Source: Ulva prolifera
Lineage: Eukaryota; Chlorophyta; Ulvophyceae; Ulvales; Ulvaceae
Reading direction: 5' to 3'
NCBI GenBank assembly: GCA_023078555.1
Contig: CM041199.1
Span: 3,096,513 to 3,160,512 of the forward strand
DNA length: 64,000 nucleotides
Part shown: piece after piece, positions 1-11,691 of the stretch
How positions within the stretch are numbered: the stretch's first letter is position 1
Layout: each line of letters starts with the position of its first letter
Notes under the pieces: generated by a model
The model's database searches: none
What the model was told of the DNA's origin: nothing
What the model saw: only the letters and a program-made list of their open reading frames with translations
Made by a program: the position numbers and the translations under genes

Positions 1-437
1 CTCATATGGATTATTGCTTCTAGTTGCAGATGAACAGGAAGATCCGGATGAACAAAGCACACACATGCAACACCAACTAGCTGGTAAAAATCCGCATGTG
101 GACCAACAAAAGAATGGTTGATTTTGACTGTGCAATATTGGCTGTTCAGGTGTGAGCCCTCATGCTTGCACTGACCCAGGCACAAGTGCATTGGCCAACG
201 GCACTACTCCTGACACCGTCACTGCATGCATATGCCTGCAGCTGTGCCGAAGAAAAGATTTGTTCTGCTTCGAGACACGTTCCTGTGCTGTGTTTGTTGA
301 GACCCGCGGCCGCTCTTCACATGACAGCTGTACCGCAACGTGGGTTGTGCACGCACAAATAGTCAGGTTCATGTCTGAATCGCTTAGACGTACGATGCAC
401 GCATCACTGCGCAGTCAGCAACATTGGCGCTTCACGG
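1..437. other. Non-coding flank
   Basis: I see no supported gene. The open frames overlap each other on both strands and have no recognisable composition. The stretch ends in the left copy (422-437) of a 16-bp target-site duplication around a tiny LINE-B insertion. Confidence 0.5.
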
Positions 438-477
438 TTTCAGTGTTTGTTTTCTCCCGTTCACTCTTTTGTAATAT
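438..477 (+). mobile_element. LINE-B 3'-end micro-insertion (40 bp)
   Basis: The stretch TTTTCTCCCGTTCACTCTTT followed by TGTAA is the same 3' end seen near 11.96, 12.06, 47.56 and 48.40 kb. It is flanked by direct repeats, CATTGGCGCTTCACGG at 422-437 and CATTGGCGCTTCATGG at 478-493 (15/16). A truncated 3' end plus a target-site duplication is what target-primed reverse transcription leaves. Only about 40 nt of the element was copied. Confidence 0.8.
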
Positions 478-493
478 CATTGGCGCTTCATGG

Positions 494-2708
494 TTCGGCA
501 GCACACCTTACAATTAGGCAGCAGCGCTTCGGGCTGGATCGGCACGGCTCAAATCAGCAAAATGTAGCAAGGCCACCGTTTAGACTTGCGACACGAGATG
601 TGCGACGTCGCGCTTGCGGATGCGCTGTCCCGGGACGATCTTCGATAATATCGATGATCCTCGACGGATGGTCTCAAGTTGTGGTCATGTGGGCCCTTGG
701 CCAGTCCGAGTTGCATACAGATCAATCAGATCTTCTGTGACAAATAGACAGCGCGCGGTGTTGATCTCCGCCTTAAGCCACGCATGCGGTGAGTCCCAGT
801 CGGGTACAAGCCCGCCATGCACGATGCTCGAACTCGGGACACAACAGCATGTGTTCCCTGTATTCACTTTCACCCGTCAGCTTCGCTTATCAGCGTACAG
901 CCCAGTTCGCTGTCACGCATGCACTGGATACACCTTCGCCGCGGCTCCAAACACATCATCCTGGTACGGAAATCTCACAGCTGTGTGAACGGATCTAAAC
1001 CAAATCAACATCCGCCATTCCTTTGCAAGAGCTTCCACGCAGTCCCATGCTGCAGTATGACCATATGGCCATACAGTACAGCAGCGCCACGTACGTATCG
1101 CTTCAGTGTGCTGTATCACTATCTTGAAGCCAGGCCAGGCTAAAACCGCTGTCCCTTCTGTCCTTACGCGGATGCTGTACCATACACGGGGCTAGCGCTA
1201 TCATGGGAATCGCTACCCACAAAACAGAACACAGAGCCACGAATGGCCTACAGAGTACATGGAATATCTTCAAGCATGCATATCCCTACGCTGGAGGTGT
1301 GCCAGAGCACTGGCAGTGCTGTGAGTGCGAATGCAGAGTTGTCCCCATGGTTCCCAGTGGGTGCATTGTCCACATTGTGTTCTGTGCATGGCTCTCAACT
1401 GCATGTGCCTGTTTTTGCGTTCGCCAGATGCCCTTCGCATAGGCTGGCACTGTCTGATGGCAGTGTCTGTTGTACAGAGGACAACTTGTACGTCACTGGC
1501 AGACAGACAGCACACATACACTGCATACCCTGTTGATCTGCACTGCATACACTGTTGATCCTGTGATCGTATCCTATCCATGGGGCGCGCACCAGGCGAT
1601 GCTGTGCACCAGGCGATGCTGTGGAGCCCGCACATGACCTTCAGGACCTCATGCCATATGCCTGCCGTGCCGTGCCTTGTGCTATTCGCATCCAGTTTAT
1701 GTCAGCATTGACCGGGTGCAACGACAGCAGGAGTAGCTTTTAATGAATGATATCGCTCACTGCATGCAAACACGCCTGTATCATCATATTATGATCAGGC
1801 GACACGACAGCCTTGCACCACAGCCTTGCTCCACCTGGCAGCACTGTGGCCCACTTGTGTGCCTGTGTGGTGCCTGCTGGCTGGGGTGCCACCCGTCTTT
1901 GCCTCTGCTGGCGCACTAGCTGGGGTGCTGCCCACCTGCCCGAGGTCAACGTCGGGCAGGTGACCTCGCGACACAGCAGCCTCCCCCGTTGCCCACGCAT
2001 ACGCGCCATGCACCACGCACCAGTCTCCAACATACACACGCTCGCAAGGCCGCACTGCTGCCCTGTCGCTTTCCATCAAACTTGAGCTGTCACCGCGTGC
2101 TGTGGCGGCTATGCAGTCACCGACCACACAGTGCGCCGGACACATGTGAGTATATGTAGGCGGAGACCTGCGGCGTATGGCTCTGCGCGGGCCACGAGGG
2201 GCCGCTGCTGGTACTGCAAGATGTCCAGCGAGTGGCAAGAGGGCCCAGAATGTGCTGCAGCACGGCGACTGAATTCAGTCGACGTGTGGCAGCACATTCC
2301 GGGCTTCGAAGCGCATGGACGCGTGTGTAGCTCTCGCACACGCACTGCAGTTGCGGGAGAGGCCCTGGCGCCAGCTGCGTGAGATGGCCCAGCCCGAACA
2401 CTCTGACGCAGCACTGTTTGAGAAGCACGGCGACACATGAGCGATGGCTCGGCATGAACTGTGGAACTATCGCGTCCTGAAGCCGGCGACAGCGTCCAGG
2501 TGTGCAGGTACATCTCACACACCTTCATCGAAGCAGAGATCAAACAGATTAATAGATATACCTTTAGACTTCTTCAAATTGTCGACACAACACATACTAT
2601 GTATCACTGTACGCCACCAGCAACCAGGCCTAGGTGAGGTGCAACAGGAGCAAAGCACCTACAGCTGTAGAGCCAGGCTGCTGGGTGGGAGGATGCAGTG
2701 GTGCTCAG
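494..2708. other. Intergenic region, no supported gene
   Basis: CATGCA-rich sequence without a convincing reading frame. It contains a two-copy 17-bp tandem repeat at 1589-1622. The frames on both strands around 1800-2550 overlap each other and look like chance openings. Confidence 0.45.
1589..1622. repeat. 17-bp tandem duplication
   Basis: GCACCAGGCGATGCTGT occurs twice head to tail. Confidence 0.9.
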
Positions 2709-3845
2709 CTAGCCCCAGGATGTGGTTGTTGTCGAGGTGCTAGTGGACGTCGTGGAGGTGAAAGGGCCCCCTGGGCGACCACTGTCGCCCCCGTCCGGGC
2801 CATCTCCCTCTTCATCACCCTCCTCCTCATCATACTCAACACCCTCCTCCTCATACAGCACATTATAATCTTGGCTCAGGTCGATCTCCAGCGTCTCCAC
2901 CTCGAAAATCTCAAGCTTCATGTCCCCCTCGCCTACTCCGGCGTCCCTGCTAACCACATACGTCGGCTCCCGCCCGTCCTCGATATAATCAATAAACCCG
3001 GTCGTCACCACGGCACCGTCGGTCTCAACCACCACCTCCGGCTCCGCGGCGCGGCGGCGGCCGCGCGGCGGCGCGAGCGTGCCGATGCCGCCAGTCAGCT
3101 GCGTGATGTTGCACGGCCCCCGCTCGATGCGCAGCTTCGGCCGCGTCACCACAGTGCGGCACTCGCAGATGCCAAAGGGGAACAGCGGGGTCGGGCCCGG
3201 ACACGGGGGGAGGTACCGCTCTGCTACGCACTCGCTCCCGAGCACCGTCACACGGCCGCCGCCCGGCAGGTCCGCGCGGGTGAAGCGCTTCGGGCACCCT
3301 GTCGCGGTCTTGCCCGTGATCTGCGCGCAGCCGATGTACGGCGCGGGGACAGTTACGATCGCGGAGTCGTAATCGCCGAGCGAGTCGATTTGGAGTTCCG
3401 GCAGGTCCTCCGGTTTGGGGTCGGTGCAGCGGCGGTCGCGGCGCCTCTTCTGGCAGTAGAACACCTTCCTGTTCTTCTTGCAGTGGCCGGAACAGGTGTC
3501 CTGGTTGCAGGTGACGATCGTGCAGCGGTTGCACACCGAGTACTTTGAAGGCTTGCGGTTGCCGTGGAGCAGGCTCCTCTGCGGCAGCGCGTATGCACGC
3601 GTGTCGGCACCGTCCTCTTCAGCGTGGAGTGCCGCCTGCTCCGCGGCGCTGGCGATGCCAGTCACGAACGCGTTGTCGACTTCAAAAGGGTAGCCTGGCT
3701 CGTCCTGGGAACAAGGTGTCGTCTGTGCATGCAGGAGGCCGTCGCTGTCTGGCTGACTGTCGACTGCTAGTGCATGGACGTCATGCACTGTCGGGAGCAC
3801 AAGCCAAGCTCCGAAAAAGAGGCACGCGGTCGCCATTGTTGCCAT
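2709..3845 (-). CDS. Secreted cysteine-rich protein, family member D (divergent)
   Basis: The product is 378 residues. The start is a real ATG with an AACAATGGC context. A hydrophobic signal peptide follows (CLFFGAWLVLPTV, then a likely cut near HALA). The motif RSLLHG lies near residue 110. Next comes a cysteine cluster with spacing C-x2-C-x4-C-x4-C-x3-C-x8-C, identical to members B and C. Then come APYIGCA, a GCP motif, LPGGGRVTVL, and PLFPFGICEC in place of PLLPFGVCEC. The acidic C-terminal region ends in a Ser/Thr-rich tail (TSTSTSTTTTS), which the other members lack. I do not recognise the family and assign no function. It is presumably secreted or cell-wall associated. No intron is needed. 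It lies on the opposite strand from A, B and C and lacks their flanking modules, so it probably split off before the tandem copies formed. Confidence 0.75.
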   Translation of the reverse strand: MATMATACLFFGAWLVLPTVHDVHALAVDSQPDSDGLLHAQTTPCSQDEPGYPFEVDNAFVTGIASAAEQAALHAEEDGADTRAYALPQRSLLHGNRKPSKYSVCNRCTIVTCNQDTCSGHCKKNRKVFYCQKRRRDRRCTDPKPEDLPELQIDSLGDYDSAIVTVPAPYIGCAQITGKTATGCPKRFTRADLPGGGRVTVLGSECVAERYLPPCPGPTPLFPFGICECRTVVTRPKLRIERGPCNITQLTGGIGTLAPPRGRRRAAEPEVVVETDGAVVTTGFIDYIEDGREPTYVVSRDAGVGEGDMKLEIFEVETLEIDLSQDYNVLYEEEGVEYDEEEGDEEGDGPDGGDSGRPGGPFTSTTSTSTSTTTTSWG

Positions 3846-6634
3846 TGTTCAGCGAATGGCGGGGGCGCGTGGAGCGTGGAGCTGAAGACTGAGCGTTAGG
3901 CTCCTGCATGCTCAGACGGGCTCAGAACAGATGTGGCTCGGAACAGATGTGGGCGGGGGTTGCAACTGAGACCTCCACTGAATGCAGTAGCTACCAGAGA
4001 TGAAGTTGGGTAACGACATGCCACAGCGGATTGTGAAAATGTATGTCAGAACTGCTGCTGCGCTATGTGCGCTGTGTGCACAGTCACACGCAGTGAGTGC
4101 GCAGTGGTGCGATGCGTTACATGCAACTGGTACATGCAACGGATGCAACGGCGCACCGCCGAGGCAGCACACATGATGCAAGTGCACATCTGCGCCGTTG
4201 GACACGTGGCACCAGTCCGCTGTTTCACCAGTCTGCTGTCTCGCTGTTGTTTCTGATCATGGTTCTGATCGTGTTCAAAGTTTGCATCGCAATGCATCAA
4301 TGCAATCTGGTATTCAGCTATTGACTTGTGCACATCTGTACCTCATGCATGCTGCGCTCATCAACACAAGAGCTTTAGCACTTGCAGTTAAAAGAGAGTG
4401 AAGAGAGCTGGCGAGGCATCAATGGCATCCATAATTTTGGCATCCCAGAGGCTTGCGTATGGCTCCATGAGTGTGTTGAAACCTAGGCTGGGTGTCTGTG
4501 ATGTGTGATGCGGCCTTCATGTTGTTTGCACCTGTGCTAGCTGACATCATGATGGACAGGAGGCCATAGTGGGCAAGGGCACCAGTGCAGTAAAAGTGTA
4601 GATGAGATAAGGCAAGACACACTGCACCCATGCACACAGAAAACATGAAATGCACCTCAGCCTATTACAGGCAACCACGCAGCTGGGGGACAGGATCATG
4701 GCCACTGCAGGCCAAGCTGCTTGCTGCGAACAGCCGGACTGTGTGGATGGACTGTGTGGATGCCCGGTGTATGCTTTGTGCATCTTGCACACAGTTATAC
4801 GGTCTAATTTCCCTCACATGCTCAAAGTGAGATTGGCACAGCGGTGTCGTGCCCGGGAGGGGCCGGGGACGCCGGTCAACAGCTGGGCCGACCACCGGCT
4901 GCGTCCCAGCAGCAGCAGCGCTCACTCGCCGGGTTTTCATGCTGCAGAGCTCGTCAAAATACGACAATTTCATTATCCGAATTGTCGCCACACGTAGCAT
5001 GGCATGTGTGCCGGGCAGTCCTCGACATGTCAGAGCTCACCTTCCCACCTCTAAACAGTCACTCCGGGCCGGAATGCAGCTGTGGAGTGCAGTCGGGGGC
5101 ACTATTCTGAGATTTGAGATGAGACGTCGACGTTTCTCCGGCGGAAGCGACACGACGAGCTTGCTATCCTCGGTTCGACTTCGCTCAAGGCGGGATGCCT
5201 CGTGTGGTCCAAACCTACAGCTGTTTCAAGATTGCTAGACTCTCTGACGATGGTGGTGTGCGCGCAAACGTGCTGCGGCTGTAAAGTGATCGTGAAGTTC
5301 GGCAGTTCATGGTGCTGCCACACCTGTGGCGTGTCAGGCCGTGCTCTGTGAGCGCAGCGTGCGTTCACTGTCATCACAAATGCGCTGCCCCCCGCCAGAT
5401 GCACCCAGCGACAGCTCTGGCATACCTCTGTCGTCGTGTACACTAGGCACTATGACAGATCGCTGTCTTGTGCACACGATACGCGTCAGGCACGGCTCTG
5501 CGTCACTGTATCTCTGAGATACGGCCGTTCGCGCCGTCGCTGTGTCGTCGTGCGTAGGATGCGCTGCAGCTGATAACACCGCGCGCAGCGTCAACATCGC
5601 CCGTATCTTATTGCGTATGCACTGTCGAATTATCGGCATGTGTATATATATACTAGTCACACTATAGTGTACTAGTACACTACGTAGTGCCATCGCTGAC
5701 AGTGTCGATCGAGCTCCATGCGCCACGGATGACTGAAAGCAGATGCACGCGTACTTAGCCGAAGCCCACGGCGTAGCGACGGCAAAGGCCCCGGGGCTTT
5801 ATGGGGCCCTTATGGAAACGGGGATGCTCGGTAGTGCTCTGTCCCTGCTTGTCGCCGCGTCCGGAAGCGTGGGGCACGTGAGGTAATCGGTCGAGGATTC
5901 CTGCTGACTGTGCAGCAGTCCAAGGCGGGCCATGCACAGCTGCGAAGTCCCCGATGCGTGCTGCGAATCTCGTCTGCAGGCGGTGTGAAGCACACTTGGG
6001 CGGTCTCCTGCGGTGTCCAGTCACGGCTTCGGCGCCGGCCTAGCGCGTATTACCAGGATAACGGCGGCGAGGGCGACAGCACGGGCGCGGGCCTCGCGCG
6101 TGCACAGCTGGCCACATGCATGGCATAGGAAGTGCAAGCATCAAGTCTGATTCGTGCCCCCTTCATAAATTGGTCTGCAGCTACAGCAGCCACACCTTCA
6201 CAATCCAGGACAACACGCAGCCCCTGCCTTGGCTTTGCAACACAGGTGCCACAGGTGGAGATCGTCAAAGCACTTGAGCTCCTGCTCTGCCGGGATTCCC
6301 TTAGCCCATGTCAGCAGGCCCATGCCACAGCACACAATTTGAATTTTTTTTCCTTTCCGACGTTGCGGTGGCTGCTGGTGACGCATCACATCACAGAGTG
6401 GCGTGCGAGTGCAGAAGGGCTTTATAAGCAGGGCTTTATAAGCACTCCGACAGGGGCAGGCCCAATGGCATGAAGTCCGGCCCTGATAGCCCGCTGGTCT
6501 GGTCTTGGTCCGCAAAGGTCTCAACACTGGTTCTGTTCCTGTGAGCCGTCTTCTGTCTACGCACGCCATCAGGCTACTTGGCCCGGGTGGTGCCTGCATT
6601 ACCTGAAGTTGTGGTGCCATGGCCCGCAGGCCCG
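3846..6634. other. Intergenic region, no supported gene
   Basis: No frame here has recognisable domains or consistent composition. A perfect 18-bp palindrome (TAGTGTACTAGTACACTA) lies at 5665-5682 in an AT-rich patch. The part next to member D (3846-3900) would hold its promoter, but I see no defined element. Confidence 0.4.
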
Positions 6635-6648
6635 CACATGACCAGCCC

Positions 6649-6696
6649 TGATGATCTCTGTGATGATCTCTGTGATGATCTCTGTGATGATCTCTC
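6649..6696 (+). repeat. 12-bp tandem repeat at the LINE-A 5' junction
   Basis: TGATGATCTCTG is repeated about four times exactly where the target duplication meets the truncated element. The unit derives from the TGATGATCTCT of the element itself. Confidence 0.85.
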
Positions 6697-7288
6697 GCCG
6701 CTCACTGGCCATCCGGCCTGAGCGGCGAGCCGCCCGCGGCGTCCTCGTCGCTCTCTCGCGGGCCGGGCGCCGTCCGAGGCTCGGACGCGCTGGTAGGCGG
6801 CGTGTGCTGCCGCGGCCGTGTGCCCCGGCCCCCGAACACGGCGCGCCTCGGGCGTGCTCCGTTCCGGGTGGGTCCGCGGATGGGGGCGCCCCCGTGTGTG
6901 TTGTTCTGGCGCCCGGGGCTGGCCTGATCGGGGCGTTGGGGCGGGGGTCCTGGGGGCCCCCGGCGGCTTCCGTGTGGGGCCGGCGCCGGCCAGGCCGCTG
7001 CGTGGGGCTGCTGCTGCCGCGCGGGCGGCGGGGTCGTGTAGCGTGTTGGCGTGTGGGTGTGTGTGTTGGGGGTCGGGTCTGGGCCGCGTGCGGGTGCGTG
7101 GGTGCGTGGGTCGGGTGTCAGTGAGTGGTTCGTGTGGTAGTGTGTGGGAGCGTGGGGGTGTGTGTGTGCTCGTTGTGCCTTGGCGTTGGCTGTGGCTCTC
7201 CTGCTGCGTGCGCATTGCGTTTCTTATGCTCTCCCTTTTGGTCCTGGCGGTGCTACCTGCCCCTCCAGCTTTTTCCTTTGTAACACAC
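6651..7288 (+). mobile_element. LINE-A, 5'-truncated copy 1
   Basis: GC- and GT-rich sequence ending in CCTTTGTAACA. Direct repeats CACATGACCAGCCCT flank it (6635-6649 and 7289-7303). Its 5' part (GATGATCTCTCGCCGCT, about 6683-6700) matches, in reverse, 46725-46745, just after the stop of a LINE open frame. It is therefore the 3' untranslated part of a LINE rather than a SINE. The frames in this GC-rich stretch are not genes. Confidence 0.75.
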
Positions 7289-7303
7289 ACATGACCAGCC
7301 CTT

Positions 7304-7464
7304 GTGGGTGTTCGGCTGTGTGGCTGTGGCCGGCGCGGGTGCTGCTGGTGGTGCGTGGGTGTGTGCTGTGTGCTGCGTGTGGCTTGTGGCTTGTTTTGCG
7401 TGGTGTGTGGTTCCCCTGGTTGCTGCTCGCGGTGCTACCTGCCTTGCTTGCTTTGTCCTTGTAA
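7304..7464 (+). mobile_element. LINE-A, 5'-truncated copy 2
   Basis: A second 3'-end fragment ending GCTTTGTCCTTGTAA directly follows copy 1. It is followed by a third copy of the same target sequence, CACATGACTAGCCCTG (7465-7480). The two insertions therefore share one target site. Confidence 0.8.
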
Positions 7465-7750
7465 CACATGACTAGCCCTGACACGTGGATAGGGAGGGCT
7501 GCACGGCAGTGGACCTGCTCAGCAGGCTGCGTTGCTGATGCATGTGGGGAGAGGGGGCGCTGGGGGCTGTTGTGCTTGCAGACATGAGGCCCGGGCGCCT
7601 GGAGCGGAGCTGTGGTGGTGGGCGTGCTGTGTTGAAGACTTGTGTTGATTGTAGGTGTGCCAGGTTGGGGCAGATCCATGTGTTGGGGGTCCGTCTTTGT
7701 AAGCCAAGGTTCAGAACAAAGTGATAGCATGTTTATGAGCATGTTTATGT

Positions 7751-7803
7751 TGCGTCCCTCTGGCTTATCTTGCGTCCCTCTGGCTTATCTTGCGCCCCTC
7801 TGG
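7751..7803. repeat. 20-bp tandem repeat
   Basis: TGCGTCCCTCTGGCTTATCT occurs twice, followed by a diverged partial third copy. Confidence 0.8.
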
Positions 7804-7989
7804 ATACCCCTCTGGATGCGTGTGTATTGCTGACATCCAGTCAGTAAATGTCACCTCCAGCCACTGGGACTCGTATGCTTGAGTGACTTCTATTGACTCC
7901 TATTGTCGCCAGTGTGAGAGTGTCACACCCCGTACTTGCTGCAAGCCTAGAACCACACGAGTGTCCACTAGTGTAATATCGATGACAAT

Positions 7990-9400
7990 GACATCGATCT
8001 CATCTGTGAAATAGAGGGACGCCTGCTATGCCTGATTGAGGAAGGTAGCCTGGCCAGAGGCATGTGTCACGCAACAAAGCAGCAGTGAAGCGCCCGATAT
8101 TTCACCGCATATGACCATTTCCACTAATGGCCGCTGCGCCGTGTGAAGGTCCTTCATGGCGCACGCGAATCCTGGCCGTGGCTTTGCGGGCTTTCGGGCC
8201 TTGAAGGCTGGCCTTGATCGCTGTACATGTTCGCCGAGACACAAGGCGAACGTCGCGTGCAACAAAAACTCTCCAAGGATATCAGTATAGATACCTTACA
8301 TGTACGGCTATTGTTTGCTGATATTGATTGCTTTATCTCCAGCAATACATTCGCGCGCCTGCATCACGTTTATCATCACACGTAGCGTCATCTAAACAAG
8401 ACCCGATGCAGAATCTGAGAGGCCTACATGCGCAGAAAGCGTGACAGTTGTTCAGTACATGTTTCGGGCGCAGCTGCTGTCCGTGTATTTGCGTAGGCTG
8501 AAGCTTCCAATCACAGCTCGATCCAGGTATGTATGTTAGCCCGCTGCCTCACATGGTCCGTGAAAAAGGAGCTGCTCGACGTAGTAGTGACGATGATGTG
8601 TAAGTCGCAGTAGATGAGCGCTGAGCCAGTGTCCAGTAGGCCTGACGCCGCGAAGCTCTCGGAACGGCGAGCTCGAAGCGCAACCAGCAACAGGTGCTGA
8701 TTCACTTCTGAGGCTTCTTCAGTTCATCATCGATGATCGCTATCTAAAATTTCGGCACAGTACGTCAGAACGCAGTAGTACGTGGTGCTAGGTGCAGACA
8801 CTGCTCGCTGTTCCGACGCCGACTGCTTGCCAACGCCTATGTATGAAATGCAATCGATATCTCGACACAGTCGGCGTTATCAGTGCCGCCTTCAGCTTTC
8901 GGAGAGGTACCAACTCGGTCTGAACTCCACCTTCCAGGCTGGTCAAATCCAGCCAACGAAGCACTTGTGGCCACATATAAGCTTCAGGGAGATTGCAGTG
9001 TGCTTCTGCCCCTGCCTGGCCTCAGTAGAGCCAGCGTCCACCCCAAAAGAACTGCTATAAAATGTATTGCTTTGCAGCACTAAATTCTGTTTGCGAGCGA
9101 TGAAGAATTCTATATCGCTCGCCTACTGCAGCGTTCGAATCATCACTCGACTGTCCGCAGACCAAGGATCCCTCTACACGCGCACATGCCATGCACGTGC
9201 CTGGCCTCCTCTACGCCCTGCCCAACCCCGTGATCGTCTCTGTACCTGCCAGCGATGATGGTGGTTGTGCATGCCATGATTCTACATGTGCCTGCCTGTC
9301 AACCGGGCCCTCGGTTGCGATCGTGTGGGAGTGTGCATGGCGGTCAGTGTGCATGGTCAGTGTGCATGGCGGTCGACACACATTCCTGGAGGTGCTATAC
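7990..9400. repeat. Downstream module DM2, copy 1 (no gene beside it)
   Basis: It shares ordered blocks with about 15990-17400 and 25350-26780. Examples are GGGCGCAGCTGCTGTCC then GGCTGAAGCTTCCAATCACA near 8470, GAGCGCTGAGCCAGTGTCCA near 8618, and the CCTGCCTGGCCTC block near 9010. In copy 2 this module directly follows a cysteine-rich gene. Here no gene copy precedes it. I see no coding potential. Confidence 0.7.
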
Positions 9401-11220
9401 CGGCTGCCCCGGATTGTCTGGCATGCATCTCGTTCACCACGGTACCAGACCGGTGCAGACCACGTCACGGTTTCTGCCATCGGACCTCACAACGCGCCAC
9501 CGCCCGCATGCCTGCTTCTCAACACCTCAGCACTGCATGCATGCGACTGCACATGTCACCACTGGGTCCAGCTTCTCCGTGCATAGACTTTGGCAGCAGC
9601 CTGCTGAACCACTCTGCGCTCCGATGCGGCCCAGGACCTACACTACCCCACCCCGTGCGCCTCTAGCGGCCCGCTCATGCGTGGAGAGCGAAGTTTATGG
9701 AGCATGCATCGCCACTACATCATACTACTACATCTTTCCTGAGCATCCCTCCGCGACCTTCGCACATGCATGGCGGTGTCGCGGCGGCTGCCATATGCGC
9801 AGTTGAAAGAGCCCGCCAATGTACGGCTGCGGCACGGATGTGATGCAATTGGGCGGCACTGATCCCGATAATCTGGCAACGGCGCGCAGTGTTGCTGCAC
9901 CCCGTCCGCTCCACACCGGTACATGCAGCAGCGTGGCGGGCATGCATGCGCAATCCGACCCCGACGTTGCTGATCATTTGTACATATTAAGGGGTTCGCA
10001 TTCGCAGCGGGGCTTGTGGACATACGACAAGGTGTGCAGCTTGTAGCAATTTGCCGCGCGACCTACAAGCAGTCACGGGAATAGCGGTCACATTCAATTG
10101 GATTGCAATCAGTCGCTGCATTGCCACACATTGCTATCGATGCGGCATGCACACATCCGCATGCCGCCCCCAGTGGTTGCATATCGATCGGGATTCACGC
10201 CGTCAAGATGTTGCATGAGATAGCTCAGGGATTTGAAGACCATTGACTTCATGTACCGAAGAGTGAACGGGACCAGACAATCACAACGAAAGAATCTCGT
10301 CCGAATCCACAGCCACACACAAATGGCCACACAGCAGCTCCCACACCTCAGTGCGGCAGCACTGGGTCTCCAGGCACATTGACTAATGCATAAACGGACA
10401 GCCTGACAGGAACCTGAGACCAAAGGTGGTGTCACATCAGGTAGTGCAGGCCCAAGTTCCACCCAAGGCCAGAACTAGTTGGCTTGACAGAAACAAGGCG
10501 AATATAGAGCCGCAGACGCGGCATTCAACATATGATGCACACACGTGGCGGATTCCATCAGTGCACACACAACACACACCAGCCGGTCCATGAAACCGTC
10601 GTTCAGCAGCCACCTGCATGCCCATTCGAATTCATGCACCGTGCGCCAAAGGTCCCTTAACGCATCCCCAATCTTAGAACGCACAATCTCAACACAGCCG
10701 CAGCGGCATCATCCTACTAGGCTCACCCAGACTCATGCCGATCCAGCAACCCGTACCCCTTGCGCACGACCTCCTACACAGCTCCGGAAAATGGGTAGCG
10801 CACAAGAATTGTACGTGTAGTATACAAGCCGCCCAGACTATTCACGATGTCAGTCACCGTGACTGAGCTGCCAGACTCATCAGTGTCCCGGGAATTGGCA
10901 AACAAATCAGCCCGCAAGTGGGGTGGGGTATGCGCTGTGTGCCGTCGACGGCCAAACTGCGCGAGCGGCGGGATCTTTTTGTGTGAAGGCGCAGGGCTGC
11001 GTGCATTGGGGGAGTGGGGGCCGGCACGGGGCGGGTTAGTGGCTGTGGTGTGGGGGTATACCGGTATGTATGTGGGTGCGTTTTCAATGTACATGTGTTT
11101 CCTTCATGCTGTGGATGGGCTCTGTGATTGGGTGCTTGTTGTGACTGGGTGCTTTGTTCGAATTCGGGTGAGTTGGAAGAGGGCCCTAGGGTGACCGTCA
11201 CCCAAGAGTGTGACACTATC
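9400..11220. other. Intergenic region with a degraded LINE-B end
   Basis: No gene is supported. At about 10259-10312 on the minus strand there is a decayed LINE-B 3' end (GAAGAGTGAACGGGA, then GAATCTCGTCCGAATCC). From about 10915 the sequence becomes G/T-rich like LINE-A untranslated DNA. Confidence 0.4.
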
Positions 11221-11305
11221 CTGACGTGCGTGTGTTGGGCCATTGGTGTGCTGCCTCGTTGCCCTGGCCGTGCTACTGGCTACTCCGGCTTTGTCCTTGT
11301 TAAAC
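10915..11305 (+). mobile_element. LINE-A fragment, diverged
   Basis: G/T-rich sequence that ends in TGCCTCGTTGCCCTGGCCG and then CTTTGTCCTTGTTAAACAC, a mutated form of the LINE-A 3' end. I found no clear target duplication, so the left border is approximate. Confidence 0.5.
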
Positions 11306-11691
11306 ACACACAGTGTGGCAATGGCAACGGCCTGTCTGGTCGGCTTCTGCTGGAGTTGTGGGTGCATGCGAGGTGCTTCAAATCGAGTTGATCGTTTCCC
11401 GGGGTAGCAAATGCACTATTGCTACAGCAATTGCAGCAGAGGCAGGGCTCCGCTGGGCTGCATGCTGTAGCAGCGGTGTCATCTCGTGATGTGGTACTGG
11501 TAGCACTAACAGTACCGTGCCACCGGTAGTGGTATGTGCATCTGTGATGATGGTACAAAGCACGCCGGCGCCAGGTCTCAGTCTCAGAAGATTACAGGGG
11601 CGCATAAAACACGACGAAAGTCTACAGCTCCCATTGGTGAGTATAGTCCGCTGACTCGCGTCAGCAGGGGGATGTTACTACAGAAGAGGTG

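Noticed and set aside
2634-3548. 304-residue plus-strand frame
   Set aside because: It is antisense to member D, whose conserved cysteines and signal peptide are on the minus strand.
6574-7290. Long Arg/Pro/His-rich frame on minus and Gly/Arg/Val-rich frames on plus
   Set aside because: GC- and GT-biased LINE-A untranslated DNA keeps all frames open; the low-complexity peptides are not genes.
6651-7464. LINE-A fragments as SINEs
   Set aside because: The 5' block of the longer copies continues into a protein-coding C-terminus at 46.7-47.0 kb, so they are truncated LINEs. No tRNA-like promoter was seen.
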